This document shows positions 39,304-50,349 of a stretch of 64,000 nt of DNA, piece by piece. The notes below the pieces were generated by a model, which did not search any database, was not told the DNA's origin, and saw nothing but the letters and a program-made list of their open reading frames with translations. A program made the translations under genes and the position numbers. The DNA comes from Brucella cytisi (GTDB lineage: Bacteria; Pseudomonadota; Alphaproteobacteria; Rhizobiales; Rhizobiaceae), in NCBI GenBank assembly GCA_012103075.1, contig JAAVLQ010000001.1, positions 1,922,001 to 1,986,000 on the forward strand, written 5' to 3'. Each line of letters starts with the position of its first letter. Position 1 is the stretch's first letter.

Positions 39304-39888
39304 TCAGTTGTTTGCAACAGCGACCGAACGCCCGGCAATGGAAACCCACTGACCGGAATTGGCAGGCGACTGCATCTTGATATAGCGATACGAAGTTTTC
39401 TCGACCGGCAACACCTCGTCGCGCAGATTGTCGAGGATATAGTCGCCATGATCTGTGCGGGCGGTCAGGACGACATGCGGCTCGCTGCCCTGTACCATAG
39501 TAATGAGAAGCTGTGACGGGCTGATGCCCCGCGCCATCAGCTGGGCCCGCTTCATCAGGACATAGTCTTCGCAATCGCCCTTGCCGTTGACCGGAATGGT
39601 CCAGTAATCGCGCTTGCCATAATTATCCTGATCGGAGACCGGTTTGATGCGGCGATTGACGGAGCTGCTGACCGATTGCAGCAGCTTCGCGCGCTGCGGG
39701 GTCATCTTCATCGGCGGCAATACGCGATGCGCACCGCAATCGCGCTTGTTACGATCGCAGTACTCCTTGTGTCCGTAAGGAATGCTTGTAAGCCCGCCTG
39801 CTTCACTCCATTGCGCGGCCTTGGCCGGTATTGTCGTCGCCCCGAAGAGCACCATCATGCCTGCTATCGCAGAAGTGACAAAACGCAT
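39304..39888 (-). CDS. Bacterial transglutaminase-like cysteine peptidase (BTLCP)
   Basis: Exported protein of 194 residues (signal FVTSAIAGMMVLFGATTIPA). The Cys-His-Asp triad of the BTLCP family is visible: Cys in NGKGDCEDYVLMKR, His in EPHVVLTART and Asp in GDYILDNLRD. Relatives cleave adhesins or act in envelope processing, such as LapG, and some are regulated by c-di-GMP. A link to the GGDEF-EAL gene in this window is not shown. The start is ATG 39888. Confidence 0.88.
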   Translation of the reverse strand: MRFVTSAIAGMMVLFGATTIPAKAAQWSEAGGLTSIPYGHKEYCDRNKRDCGAHRVLPPMKMTPQRAKLLQSVSSSVNRRIKPVSDQDNYGKRDYWTIPVNGKGDCEDYVLMKRAQLMARGISPSQLLITMVQGSEPHVVLTARTDHGDYILDNLRDEVLPVEKTSYRYIKMQSPANSGQWVSIAGRSVAVANN

Positions 39889-40105
39889 GCGCAGTTTCCC
39901 ATTTAAAAGAGTCCCCGTTGAGCGGCCCTTTGCGGGTCTCGTTATCAACTTATTTTTAACTAACGATGACAGGACCCTCCGGTCAAGGAAATTTCGTTCC
40001 CAAATTGAAACCGGTTGAGAAAAACAAGTGAAAGGCGAAACGATGCCGCCTGCGCGCAACCATCGGATTGCTGTTTCATCCGCCGGCTTCCGGCCTGTTT
40101 TTCAA

Positions 40106-40150
40106 CGCGCATCTTAGTCCGAAAACCGCTTCGCACTTTTCGGGATGCGC
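40106..40150. repeat. A-type palindromic repeat upstream of dapE
   Basis: CGCGCATCTTAGTCCGAAAACC..TTCGCACTTTTCGGGATGCGC, 48 bases before the dapE start. Confidence 0.8.
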
Positions 40151-40197
40151 GATAATCTCGCCGTCAGACGATTCCCTTTTCAAAAAGTCCTGATCTC

Positions 40198-41390
40198 ATG
40201 AGCTTAGCCGTCAATCCCGCCGATAACCTTGCCGCCCTCATCCGCTGTGCATCCGTAACGCCTGCCGAGGGCGGTGCGCTGACGGCGCTGGAAGCAATGT
40301 TGAAGCCGATGGGGTTTTCGGTGGAACGACCTGTCTTCCACGATGAAGACACGCCCGACATCGAAAACCTTTATGCACGCAAGTCGGGCAATGGCCCACA
40401 TCTGATGTTTGCGGGACATACCGATGTCGTGCCGCCCGGCAATGAGGGCGACTGGAAGCACCCGCCCTTCTCTGCCGCCATAGAAGATGGCGTGATGTAC
40501 GGCCGCGGTGCGGTTGACATGAAGGGCGGTGTGGCTTGCTTCGTGGCCGCAGTTGCCCGTCACATCGAAAAGCACGGCAGCATCAAGGGCAGCGTTTCGT
40601 TCCTCATCACCGGCGACGAAGAAGGCCCGGCCATCAATGGCACGGTCAAGCTTCTCGACTGGGCGAAGCAGCGCGGCGAAAGCTGGGATGCATCCATCGT
40701 CGGAGAGCCGAGCAACCCGAATGCGCTCGGCGATGCGATCAAGATCGGACGGCGCGGCTCGCTGTCCGGCACGATCACCGTCCATGGCGTGCAGGGCCAT
40801 GCCGCCTATCCGCATCTGGCCGAAAACCCGGTACGCGGCATTACCACGCTGGTCGACAGCCTGCTTCATCCGGCTTTCGACCAAGGGACGGCCAATTTCC
40901 GGGCCAGCAATCTGGAAGTAACCAGCATCGACGTCGGCAACAAGGCCACCAATGTGATTGCGAACAAGGCAACGGCCTCGTTCAACATCCGCTTCAACGA
41001 CACCGGACGGCAGAGACCTTGCAGGCCGAAATCATCGCGCGCCTCGAAAAAAGCCGCCCGCGACAATCGCTTGCGGCCGGGTCGCGAAACACCGATCAAA
41101 TACGAACTCACCCGCGCGAGCATCCGAGCCATGTGTTCCTGACCCGTGACGAAAAGCTGATCGGCACGCTGACGGCTTCCGTCGAGGCCGTAATGGGCAA
41201 ACGCCCGGAACTGTCGACATCAGGCGGCACGTCCGATGCCCGTTTCATCAAGGATTATTGTCCGGTGGTCGAGTTCGGCCTTGTCGGACAGACCATGCAT
41301 ATGGTTGACGAGCGCGTGGCCCTTGCCGACCTCGCAGGCCTGACACAGATTTATGAACGCTTCATCGCCGATTTTTTGGGTAACGCATAG
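40198..41390 (+). CDS. dapE: Succinyl-diaminopimelate desuccinylase (three frame breaks)
   Basis: Di-zinc M20 peptidase-family amidase of lysine synthesis. Metal ligands are seen in [12 protein letters not shown] (His), [14 protein letters not shown] (Asp), [13 protein letters not shown] (Glu-Glu) and near [10 protein letters not shown]. Breaks near 41006 (a missing T in a Trp codon: [13 protein letters not shown]), 41053 (A-run) and 41115 alternate the frame and net to about 397 residues. Essential in this pathway, so breaks are probably errors. Pathway partners dapD and dapB are elsewhere in the window. Confidence 0.94.
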
Positions 41391-41404
41391 TCCCGGAAAG
41401 TCGC

Positions 41405-42050
41405 ATGACTGTTCGGCCGGGATTACGCGAAAAATTGGGAATCTCATGCCAAGCCGGACGATATTTTCAGATATTTCTGGGGCGTCTGGAAAATGATGCT
41501 CGGGCGCAAGGAAGGACTGGGCTATCTCGACATTTCCGCCGAGGGCTTCTGGTCGTCCTTCTTTGCGATAGCGATTGCACTGCCGCCGCTCTTCGCAAGC
41601 TGGGTCGCTTATGCCGCGGATCTGACGGCAGGTCGCGAGGAGGCAGGCTTGCGCTTTGCCATCGTCACGCGCGCAGCCTTCGTGGACATAGCGGCCCGGA
41701 TTATTCCGCTCGTCATCATCGGCCTTGTCGCCAAGCGGATCGGCATTGCCAAGCGTTATGCGGCCTTCGTGATTGCCACCAACTGGGGCAGCGCACTGCT
41801 TTCGTGGGTCTTCGCACCCATTACACTGCTACAGCTCTTCTTTCCCGGACGGTTCGACATCGCGACACTGTTTGCCTTCATCATGTTCGGCGCATCCATT
41901 GTGCTGAGCTACCGGCTGACTTTTGTCGCGCTGCAGCGCCCACATGCCTATGCGGCACCATTCTTCGCCTGCATCGTCTTTGGCTCACTGTTCCTGACCG
42001 TCCTGCTGCAGCAACTGCTCGGGATCGGCTTTGATCCGCACGCCTATTAA
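41405..42050 (+). CDS. Multi-spanning membrane protein, unrecognised family (5' frame break)
   Basis: I do not recognise a named family. The frame that carries the helices is open from 41409 (LFGRDYAKNWESHAKPDDIF, then RYFWGVWKMMLG), while the only nearby start, ATG 41405, is in another frame; a single indel at the start joins them. Five or six helices follow (FFAIAIALPPLFASWVAY, IIPLVIIGLVAKRIG, ATLFAFIMFGASIVLSY, PFFACIVFGSLFLTVLL). About 215 residues. It follows dapE by 14 bases and is probably co-transcribed. Confidence 0.72.
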
Positions 42051-42061
42051 AGCGAAAGCCA

Positions 42062-42923
42062 TTATATCGGCATGGGATGATTGAGGGCGCTGGCGATCTC
42101 GGCCATGACGGCACGGAGAGCCGGAACCGTTTTCATATCGGAATGAACGACCATCCACACCTCGCGTATGAGCGGGGCATGATCCGGCAGCGCTGGCACC
42201 AGCTGCTCCTGCGACTCAGCCATGAAATCAGGCAACATGGCTATGCCTGCGTTCTCTCTTACAAGAGCGAGCTGCATCTCCAGCGTATTGGCGCGCAGGG
42301 CGATTGGCCGGGCACCAGCCAAAGCAAGCAAATGGGCCTGCTGCGGAGCGTCTTCCAGACTTTCATCATAAGCAATGAACTGCCATTCTTCAGGAGGAGT
42401 TCGCGCCAGATAATCCCGGCTCGCATAAGGGCGGAAAGCTTCCTCGCCCAGCCTGCGAATGGTGAGATCGCCGGTTGTCGGGCGCGTCAGGCGAATAGCT
42501 ATATCCGCCTCCCTACGGTTCAGTGAACTGAAGCGCGCTTCTCCCATCACACGCATATGGATACCCGGATATTGTTCTGACACGGCAGCGAGCGGCTTCG
42601 CCAGTCTTGCAACCGCATAGGACGGCGGCGCGGTAAGCGTGATGGTCGCGCTTATGCCCGTATCCCGAACTGCGCCGAAACGGCTGATGGCTTGTGCCTC
42701 GTCCTGCATCTTGCGCGCAATCGCCGCAATCCGCTCGCCGTCTTCCGTCAGCAGAAAACGCCGCCCCCGGCGATCAACCAGTTTCAAACCGGTTTCGGAT
42801 TCCAGAGCTGCCACACGTCGCGCAATCGTCGCATGTTCTACATTGAGCAATCTGGCGGCACCGGACAGAGTCCCCGTATCGGCCAAAGCCACAAAGTAAC
42901 GCACGCTTTCCCAATTCACCATT
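42062..42923 (-). CDS. LysR family transcriptional regulator
   Basis: Intact 286-residue regulator from ATG 42923 (MVNWESVRYFVALADTG). The helix-turn-helix is GTLSGAARLLNVEHATIARRV. The effector domain starts at ISATITLTAPPSYAVA. It is divergent from a quinone oxidoreductase-type gene, the usual arrangement for a LysR regulator and its target. Confidence 0.9.
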
Positions 42924-43016
42924 GTGAAATTTTTCCCATACGCTGCGATCAAATCGGCAATTTTTTCCCGTTTCTCTATCCACGATACTGCCACGGATTG
43001 CAACGGAGACTGACTG

Positions 43017-44025
43017 ATGGACCACGAGATCATTCTGAACGAAACCGGTGAAGCAGAGCTGCTTCAGACAGTCCCGCAGACACCCCGAAGCCCCGGTGCG
43101 GGCGAGATACGTCTTCGCCACGAGGCAATCGGCGTGAATTTTGTCGACATATATCATCGGACCGGCCTCTATCCGCTGCCGTCCTTTCCGGCAGTGCTCG
43201 GCGTCGAAGGTGCAGGCGTGGTGGAAGCTGTCGGATCGGATGTACCCGACCTCAAGCCGGGCGACAGGGTTGCTTATGCGGGCCTGCCAGTGGGGGCATA
43301 TGCTTCAACCCGGATCCTGCCTGCCCAAAGAGCATTGCTACTGCCCAGCACAATTTCCTCGCAGTCGGCGGCAGCGACCATGCTGCGCGGTCTTACCACC
43401 CACATGCTCCTCACCAATACATTTCCCGTTGGCCCGGATACAATCATGCTGGTGCATGCAGCCGCAGGCGGACTGGGCACCTTGCTGACCCGTTGGGGCA
43501 AGGCTCTTGGAGCAACTGTGATCGGAACAGTCAGCTCGGAAGACAAAGCCGAAATCGCGCGCAAAAAATGGTGCCGATCATGTGCTCGTCGGACGCGATT
43601 GCGATTTCGTGACAGCCACCCGGCGTCTCACGGATGGACAGGGCGTTCACGTCGCCTATGACGGGATCGGCGGTGAAACTCTGGCCAAAACGGCACAATG
43701 CGTGCGCCCGTTTGGTACTCTGGCGAGCATCGGGCAGGCCGGTGGAAAAATCTCCCAGAGCGTCATTGATACACTCGGCAATCAAGCAGATCTTTCTTTC
43801 GTCCGGCCAAGCGTGATCGCTTACATCAACGATCTGGATAACTACCGAAATTCCGCTTCCAAGCTTTTCGACATCATGGAAAAGGGACTGACTGGAACGA
43901 TTGGGGCAACCTATCCGCTGAGCGAGGCAGAACAGGCCCATCGTGCGCTGGAGACGGGAAAATCATCCGGAAGTTTGCTCTTGATCCCTAGAGCGCGCTT
44001 CGGGTCTCAATACGGAAAGGCGTAG
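43017..44025 (+). CDS. NADPH:quinone oxidoreductase, zinc-independent MDR family (frame interrupted)
   Basis: QOR-type medium-chain reductase of about 336 residues. Substrate-domain motifs are [20 protein letters not shown] and [12 protein letters not shown]; the NADPH loop is [20 protein letters not shown]. No structural zinc Cys cluster is seen. One extra A in the run at 43564-43569 breaks the frame; removing it joins AEIARKN to [14 protein letters not shown]. Divergent from a LysR regulator that may control it in response to electrophiles or quinones. Confidence 0.9.
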
Positions 44026-44763
44026 TCCACACCAATCAGATAAAGCCCATAGGGCGGGGCAACCTGCCCGCAGGCCTTGCGATCTTTGGCTTCCAAAGCC
44101 GCCTGCAGATCATCCGCCGTCCAGCGGCCAACACCCACTTCCATCAGGCTGCCTGCGAAGGACCTGACCTGATTGTGCAGGAAGGACCGCGCCGAAACGC
44201 GCATTTCCACGTAATCGCCGTTGCGGACGACATCGAGCCGGTCGAGCGTCTTGACCGGGCTCTTGGCCCGGCATTGCGTGGCGCGAAACGTCGTGAAGTC
44301 GTGCTCGCCCAGAGCCGCTTTGCTGCTTCGTGCATCGCTTCAGCATCAAGTCGCTTCTGCACCCACCATGCGCGCTGATAATCAATCGCCAGAGGCGCAC
44401 GGCGATTATGGATACGATAGAGATAATGCCGGGCACGCGCTGAAAAACGCGCATCGAATGTGTCCGTCGTCTTCTCGACATTCAAGATGCTGACGCGCTC
44501 ATCCGCCATGACGAGGTGTGCGCATTGACCGCATCGCGCACCTTGCCTGCACCCCAATCCTTGGTGAGATCGACATGCACGACCTGCGCGGTTGCATGCA
44601 CGCCTGCATCGGTGCGGCCAGCCGCACTCAGCGTCAAATCTTCCCCGCAGAACTTCTTGAATGCCAGTTCGATGGCATTCTGCACCGCATGGCCGTTTTC
44701 CTGCCGCTGCCAGCCGACATAGGGCGTGCCATCATATTCGACAGTGAGCTTGTAGCGCGGCAC
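44007..44763 (-). CDS. truA: tRNA pseudouridine synthase A (two frame breaks)
   Basis: Makes pseudouridine at tRNA positions 38-40. Begins at GTG 44763 with [20 protein letters not shown]. The catalytic Asp is in [17 protein letters not shown]. The frame changes near 44518 ([18 protein letters not shown]) and near 44325 ([22 protein letters not shown]), ending with [10 protein letters not shown]. About 252 residues when rejoined. Third gene of def-fmt-truA, 3 bases after fmt. Confidence 0.94.
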
Positions 44764-44766
44764 CGC

Positions 44767-45687
44767 TTACAGAACCTTCGAAACCTGTGCGCCACGCAGA
44801 AATTCTTGCGCGGGCAATGGTTTGCCGCCGGAACGCTGCAGCGTAACGAGCCGCACGGCCCCTTCCCGCAGGCAACCGTCAGGCGATCGTCCAGCACCGT
44901 GCCCGGTTCACCGGACCCCTCACCCAGCGCCGAGCGCTGAAGCTTCACACGTTCGACAGCGCCATTGATTTCCATCTCGCACCATGCACCCGGAAAGGGC
45001 GACAGACCGCGAATGGTATTGTGCACGTCCTGTGCCGGCTTCGACCAGTCGATGCGCGCCTCGGCCTTGTCGATCTTGGCGGCATAGATGACGCCTTCTT
45101 CCGCCTGCGGCTGCAAGGCAAGGCTTTCACGCTCAAGCGCGCCCAGCGCACGGATCATCAGGTCGGCGCCGATCATGCTCAGACGGTCATGCAGTTCGCC
45201 TGCCGTCATGTCCGGCGTGATCGCAACCTTTTCGGCCATGGCAACGGAACCGGTATCGAGCCCGGCATCCATCTTCATGATCATCATGCCGGTTTCGCTA
45301 TCGCCTGCCATGATGGCACGCTGGATCGGAGCCGCACCGCGCCAGCGCGGCAGCAGCGAGGCATGGCCGTTATAGCAACCGAGGCGCGGTGCATCCAGAA
45401 TGGCTTGCGGCAGCAGCAGGCCATAAGCCACGACAATCGCGACATCGGCTTCGAGGCTTGCGAAAACGTCCTGCTCTTCCACGCCCTTGAGGCTCTTCGG
45501 CGTGAACACCGGAATGCCGAACTGTTCGGCCTTTTCATGCACCGGTGACTTGGTCAGCTCCAGCCCGCGACGGCCCGCCGGGGCGCGGCGGCTGCGTATA
45601 GGCCGCAACAACCTCATAACCGTGACCGATGATGGCGGTGAGGATCGGCACGGAAAATTCCGGCGTCCCCATGAAAACGACACGCAT
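44767..45687 (-). CDS. fmt: Methionyl-tRNA formyltransferase (two frame breaks)
   Basis: Formylates initiator Met-tRNA. Starts at ATG 45687 ([19 protein letters not shown]), overlapping the def stop as TAATG. Signature regions are [38 protein letters not shown] and the Asp in MDAGLDTG. Breaks near 45582 (extra C in QPPRPAGRRG) and near 44872 are of opposite sign. The corrected end is [13 protein letters not shown] at 44767. About 306 residues. Confidence 0.95.
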
Positions 45688-46214
45688 TAAAGCACTTTCC
45701 CGGGCGCGCGCTGGCTGGCGAGCTTCTTGAACTTCTTGATGACCATATCGCGCTTCAGCTTGGAAATATGATCGATGAAGAGCACGCCGTTCAGATGATC
45801 GATCTCATGCTGCAGGCAGGTAGCCATCAGCCCGTCGGCTTCGATCAGATGCTGTTTGCCATCTGCATCGAAGTAATTGACCTTGATGGCGGCTGGCCGT
45901 TCCACTTCGGCATAATAATCCGGGATCGAAAGACAGCCTTCCTCATAGGTGCTGACTTCATCCGTCACGCCGACAATCTCGGGATTGATGAAGACATGCG
46001 GCGCTTTCGGTTCATCTTCCTTGGCAAGGTCGATGACGAGCATGCGGATCGGTTCGCCTACCTGAATGGCAGCGAGGCCAATGCCCGGCGCATCATACAT
46101 GGTGTCGAACATGTCGCCGGCAAATTTGCGCAGCTGGTCGTCAAAGCGCTCCACAGGCTTGGAAACCCGGCGCAGGACGGGGTCGGGAAGGATGACAAGC
46201 GGTTTTACAGACAT
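45687..46214 (-). CDS. def: Peptide deformylase
   Basis: Intact 175-residue iron/zinc hydrolase that removes the formyl group from nascent proteins. All three motifs are present: [21 protein letters not shown] (metal Cys) and QHEIDHLNG (metal His pair). First gene of def-fmt-truA, stop overlapping the fmt start. Divergent from rmuC. Confidence 0.97.
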   Translation of the reverse strand: MSVKPLVILPDPVLRRVSKPVERFDDQLRKFAGDMFDTMYDAPGIGLAAIQVGEPIRMLVIDLAKEDEPKAPHVFINPEIVGVTDEVSTYEEGCLSIPDYYAEVERPAAIKVNYFDADGKQHLIEADGLMATCLQHEIDHLNGVLFIDHISKLKRDMVIKKFKKLASQRAPGKVL

Positions 46215-46316
46215 GGGCTTTCACGTAATGGCTCACGCGAGAATCGTCAATTACACTTTGCAAAATGTTCTCGTTTTGATCTCATCAAGATGATACGAAT
46301 CAGCTAAGCTCTCTTC

Positions 46317-47546
46317 ATGGAAAACCAGAATCTCCTGAATGAGCCGATTCTGCAGCTCGGTGCCACATCCTTCACGCTGGGGAATATCCTGCTGGCGGGT
46401 ATCGTCGTGCTGGTGCTGTGTCTTGCCATTTTTCTGATCGCGGCGACGCGCTCTGCCCGGCTTCGCGCGGTTGCGGAAGCACAGGCCGAGGACCGTGCCC
46501 GTGATGCAGAATATCGCATGGCGGAAATCCTGAAAGCACAGGCCGAGATGCAGGGCCGGATGCAGACCATGGCCGAGGTATTCGGCTCGCGGCAGTCGGA
46601 ACTCAACCAGTCGATCCGCGAACGGCTCGACGGCATGACGCATCGCATCGGCCAGACCATGACCGAACAGACCCGCTCGACGCATGAAAATCTCGCCAAA
46701 TTGCAGGAGCGTCTTGCCGTCATCGACACGGCGCAGAACAATATCCAGTCGCTCGCCGGACAGGTGGTGCAATTGCAGGCGATCCTCGCCAACAAGCAGA
46801 CGCGCGGCGCTTTCGGCCAGTCGCGCATGGAAGCGATCATCGCCGACGGCCTGCCGCAGGGTGCCTACGAGTTTCAGGCAACGCTTTCCAACAGCACCCG
46901 TCCCGACTGCCTTGTACGGATGCCGAACAATGCACCCTCGCTCGTGATCGACGCAAAATTCCCGCTCGAAGCACGGAATTCGATGCGCGAAACGGAACAG
47001 CCGGAGGCGCGCAAGGCAGCAGTCGCCCAGTTCCGCCGCGACATGGAAGTGCATATCAAGGATGTCTCGGACAAATATCTGATCCCCGGCGAAACACAGG
47101 ATACGGCTTTTCTGTTCGTGCCGTCGGAGTCCATCTTCGCCGATATTCACGAGCACTTCGAGGCCCTGATCCAGCGTGCGCATCGGGCGCGGGTCGTCAT
47201 TGTCTCGCCGTCGCTGCTGATGCTGTCGATTCAGGTCATTCAGGCAATCCTGAAGGATGCCCGCATGCGTGAGCAGGCGCATGTGATTCAGGGCGAAGTG
47301 ATCCGCTTGATGGAAGATGTGGGCCGCCTCGACGAGCGCGTGCGGAAGCTGCAAACGCACTTTGTGCAGGCCAACAAGGATATTGACGATATTCTGGTGT
47401 CGTCCAACAAGGTCACCCGACGCGGCGCGAAGATCGAAGCGCTGGAATTCGGCCCTGCACCCGCAGAGGAAGCATCCCGCCCGCAAACGAGACAGGCGGA
47501 AAACACTCCCACTCAAATGCGCCTGCGCGTGGTGGATGAGGACTAA
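46317..47546 (+). CDS. rmuC: DNA recombination protein RmuC
   Basis: Intact 409-residue protein. An N-terminal membrane helix (ILLAGIVVLVLCLAIFLIA, residues about 24-42) is followed by a coiled-coil (AEAQAEDRARDAEYRM to ARNLQ-type heptads near ERLAVIDTAQNNIQSL) and the RmuC nuclease-like domain with APSLVIDAKFPLEA and FLFVPSESIFADIHE. The family limits inversions at short inverted repeats. Convergent with the SelW-like gene. Confidence 0.92.
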   Translation: MENQNLLNEPILQLGATSFTLGNILLAGIVVLVLCLAIFLIAATRSARLRAVAEAQAEDRARDAEYRMAEILKAQAEMQGRMQTMAEVFGSRQSELNQSIRERLDGMTHRIGQTMTEQTRSTHENLAKLQERLAVIDTAQNNIQSLAGQVVQLQAILANKQTRGAFGQSRMEAIIADGLPQGAYEFQATLSNSTRPDCLVRMPNNAPSLVIDAKFPLEARNSMRETEQPEARKAAVAQFRRDMEVHIKDVSDKYLIPGETQDTAFLFVPSESIFADIHEHFEALIQRAHRARVVIVSPSLLMLSIQVIQAILKDARMREQAHVIQGEVIRLMEDVGRLDERVRKLQTHFVQANKDIDDILVSSNKVTRRGAKIEALEFGPAPAEEASRPQTRQAENTPTQMRLRVVDED

Positions 47547-47579
47547 TTTCTTCGGCTTACAATAGCGACGCCGCTATTT

Positions 47580-47664
47580 CCCTCATCCTGAGGAGGCGCG
47601 AAGCGCCGTCTCGAAGGACGAGGGAAACGCACAACTCGACCCTCATTCTCAGCCTGTCGAAGAG
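47580..47664. repeat. G-type palindromic repeat, copy 1
   Basis: CCCTCATCCTGAGGAGGCGC..GTCTCGAAGGACGAGGG (47580-47624), followed by a related partial unit CCCTCATTCTCAGCCTGTCG. Copy 2 at 48391 is in the opposite orientation. Confidence 0.8.
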
Positions 47665-47684
47665 GCGGATAGCACAACGGCTCA

Positions 47685-47987
47685 TCAAGTATTGGCTGGC
47701 CGGTCGGAATGACCAAGATCGCGTTCCGGCCAGACCAGATCGCGCACGCGTTGCTTCAATACCTTGGCTTCCGGAAATCCGCCGTCACGCTTGCGCTCCC
47801 AGATGAGTTCTTCACTGCCGTCCGGCATATGAACACGGATTTCAAAAACCCCGCCGGTGCCCGGACGCAACGCCATTTCGCCTAAGTCCTGCCCGAAAGT
47901 CTGTAACAGTTCCTGCGCCATCCACGCAGCGCGCAGCCAATTGCATTGGGTGCAGTAGGTGATGGAGATGCGGGGATGTTCGGACAT
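47685..47987 (-). CDS. SelT/SelW/SelH (Rdx) family redox protein
   Basis: Intact protein of 100 residues. ISITYCTQCNWLRAAWMAQE carries the thioredoxin-like C-x-x-C, the Cys form of the selenoprotein W C-x-x-Sec motif. GTGGVFEIRV and ERKRDGGFPEAKVLKQRVRD are also typical. ATG 47987 (MSEHPRISI) is chosen because AAGGTG precedes it. Likely a small thiol redox protein; partner unknown. Flanked by inverted G-type repeats. Confidence 0.87.
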   Translation of the reverse strand: MSEHPRISITYCTQCNWLRAAWMAQELLQTFGQDLGEMALRPGTGGVFEIRVHMPDGSEELIWERKRDGGFPEAKVLKQRVRDLVWPERDLGHSDRPANT

Positions 47988-48094
47988 TGATTTCACCTTC
48001 TGAACACGAGCAATCTTAAAGTCGATTGCCGCAACTTGTTAGGCAGGCAAACTTGCATCAACATCTATCTTCCAACGACAAGCGGGGGCAAGTC

Positions 48095-48376
48095 ATGGAA
48101 GTAACTGTCTATATTCTGCGTTGCGCGGACGGTTCATATTACACCGGTCTCACCAAGCAGAACATCGAAGCCCGGTTGTGGGAACACAATGAAGGCATCT
48201 ACGAGAGTTATACGAATAAGCGTCGACCAGTCGTGCTTGTCTTCACTGAAACCTATGACTGCATTGTCGACGCAATCGCTCGCGAACGTCAAATCAAAGG
48301 ATGGTCACGTGCAAAGAAAGAGGCGTTGATTGCGCTAAATTATGAGGGCCTGCCTGCACTGTCGAAGCGGGGATGA
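48095..48376 (+). CDS. GIY-YIG domain protein (UPF0213-like)
   Basis: Intact 93-residue single-domain protein. MEVTVYILRCADGSYYTGLT contains the GIY-YIG-type pattern (YIL..YYTG), then the Arg/His face NIEARLWEHNEGIYESYT and a late Glu in DAIARERQIKGWSRAKK. Stand-alone members are thought to be nucleases but have no settled role. A purine-rich AAGCGGGGGCAAG precedes the start. Confidence 0.85.
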   Translation: MEVTVYILRCADGSYYTGLTKQNIEARLWEHNEGIYESYTNKRRPVVLVFTETYDCIVDAIARERQIKGWSRAKKEALIALNYEGLPALSKRG

Positions 48377-48390
48377 GGGGAGCGCTGTCG

Positions 48391-48445
48391 CCCTCGTCCT
48401 TCGAGACGCCTCCTTCGCAAGCTCAGGAGGCTCCTCAGGATGAGG
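48391..48445. repeat. G-type palindromic repeat, copy 2 (inverted)
   Basis: CCCTCGTCCTTCGAGACGCC..CTCCTCAGGATGAGG, the inverted partner of copy 1. The two copies bracket the SelW-like and GIY-YIG genes. Confidence 0.8.
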
Positions 48446-48508
48446 ACAAAATTGGCATCGTCAAAGTTCAAAGAAAGGGCGCCGAAGCGCCCCTAAAACA
48501 ACTTGAGA

Positions 48509-50316
48509 TCAATCATCGCCCATCTTGAGCGCCTGAATGAAAGCTTCCTGTGGGATTTCGACCTTGCCGAACTGGCGCATGCGCTTCTTGCCTTCCTTCT
48601 GCTTTTCCAGAAGTTTGCGCTTACGCGTCACATCGCCGCCGTAGCACTTGGCCGTCACGTCCTTGCGCAGTGCCGAGATCGTCTCGCGCGCCACGATACG
48701 ACCGCCAATCGCTGCCCGGATCGGGATCTTGAACATGTGCTGCGGGATCAGCTCCTTCAGCTTTTCGCACAGCGCGCGTCCACGCTTTTCCGCAGCCGAG
48801 CGGTGGACCAGCATCGAAAGCGCGTCGACCGGCTCTTCGTTCACAAGGATCGACATCTTGACCAGATCGCCCTCACGGTAATCCGAAAGGTTGTAGTCGA
48901 ACGAGGCATAGCCCTTCGAGATCGACTTCAGACGATCGTAGAAATCGAACACCACTTCGTTGAGCGGCAGATCATAGGTGATCATGGCGCGGGGACCAAC
49001 ATAGGTCAGATCAATCTGCAGACCACGGCGCTCCCGGCAGAGCTTCATGATCGCGCCGAGATAATCATCCGGCGTCATGATAGTCGCACGAATCCAAGGC
49101 TCTTCAATCGCATTGATCTTCACCACATCCGGCATATCAGCCGGGTTGTGCAGCTCTTTCTGCGAACCGTCCTGCATGTTCAGGCGATAGACAACTGAAG
49201 GCGCGGTCGTGATGAGGTCGAGATTGAACTCGCGCTCAAGACGTTCCTGAATGATTTCCAGATGCAGCAGGCCAAGGAACCCGCAGCGGAAGCCGAAACC
49301 AAGCGCAGCAGAGGTTTCCATTTCGAACGAGAACGACGCATCGTTGAGGCGCAGCTTGCCCATGGCAGCGCGCAGATCCTCGAAATCCGCCGCGTCGACC
49401 GGGAACAGGCCGCAGAACACGACCGGCTGCGCGGGCTTGAAGCCAGACAGCATCTTGTTCGTCGGGCGGCGATCTTCGGTGATCGTATCGCCAACGCGGG
49501 TGTCGGCCACTTCCTTGATCGAAGCGGTGATGAAACCAAGCTCGCCGGGACCGAGTTCGTCCACCTGAACCATCTTCGGCGTGAACACGCCGGTGCGTTC
49601 CACCGGATATTTCGCGCCCGTGCCCATCATACGGATGGTCTGGCCCTTTTCAGAACGCCATCAATGATGCGCACCAGAACGATAACGCCGAGATAGCTGT
49701 CATACCAGCTATCGACCAGCATGGCCTTGAGCGGCGCATTGCGGTCGCCTTCCTTCGGCGCGGGCAACTGGACGACGATGGCTTCCAGCACATCCTCGAT
49801 GCCGATGCCGGTCTTGGCCGAAATATGCACGGCCTGTGCGGCATCAATGCCGATCACTTCCTCGATCTGCTGCTTGACGCGCTCAGGCTCGGCAGCGGGC
49901 AGGTCGATCTTGTTCAGCACAACCACGATTTCATGGTTGTTGTCGATGGCCTGATAGACATTGGCCAGCGTCTGCGCTTCCACGCCCTGAGAGGCGTCCA
50001 CCACCAGAAGTGAACCTTCGCACGCGGCCAGCGAGCGCGAGACTTCATAGGCAAAGTCGACGTGTCCGGGCGTGTCGATCAGGTTCAGCACATAATCTTC
50101 GCCGTTCTTCGCCTTGTAGCTGAGACGGACGGTCTGCGCCTTGATGGTGATGCCGCGCTCGCGCTCGATATCCATCGAGTCGAGAACCTGATCCTTCATC
50201 TCGCGCGTGTCCAGCCCGCCGGTCAACTGAATGAGGCGGTCGGCCAGCGTCGATTTGCCGTGGTCGATATGGGCGACGATCGAAAAATTGCGAATATGGT
50301 CAAGTGGTGTGCTCAT
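48509..50316 (-). CDS. lepA: Elongation factor 4 LepA (frame interrupted)
   Basis: Ribosomal back-translocase GTPase of about 602 residues. G1 is [16 protein letters not shown]2/G3 region [14 protein letters not shown] and [13 protein letters not shown]4 [11 protein letters not shown]. The C-terminal LepA domain ends with [21 protein letters not shown]. One missing A near 49645 splits it between DGVLK and [17 protein letters not shown] alternatives are not needed at the start ([14 protein letters not shown]). Confidence 0.95.
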
Positions 50317-50349
50317 GCGCGCGATTTAACAGCAAGAAGCGGAATCTCA

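Noticed and set aside
47685..48376. Toxin-antitoxin or defence module
   Set aside because: The two genes are convergent/unlinked in direction, and the SelW-like and GIY-YIG families have no known pairing as such a module.
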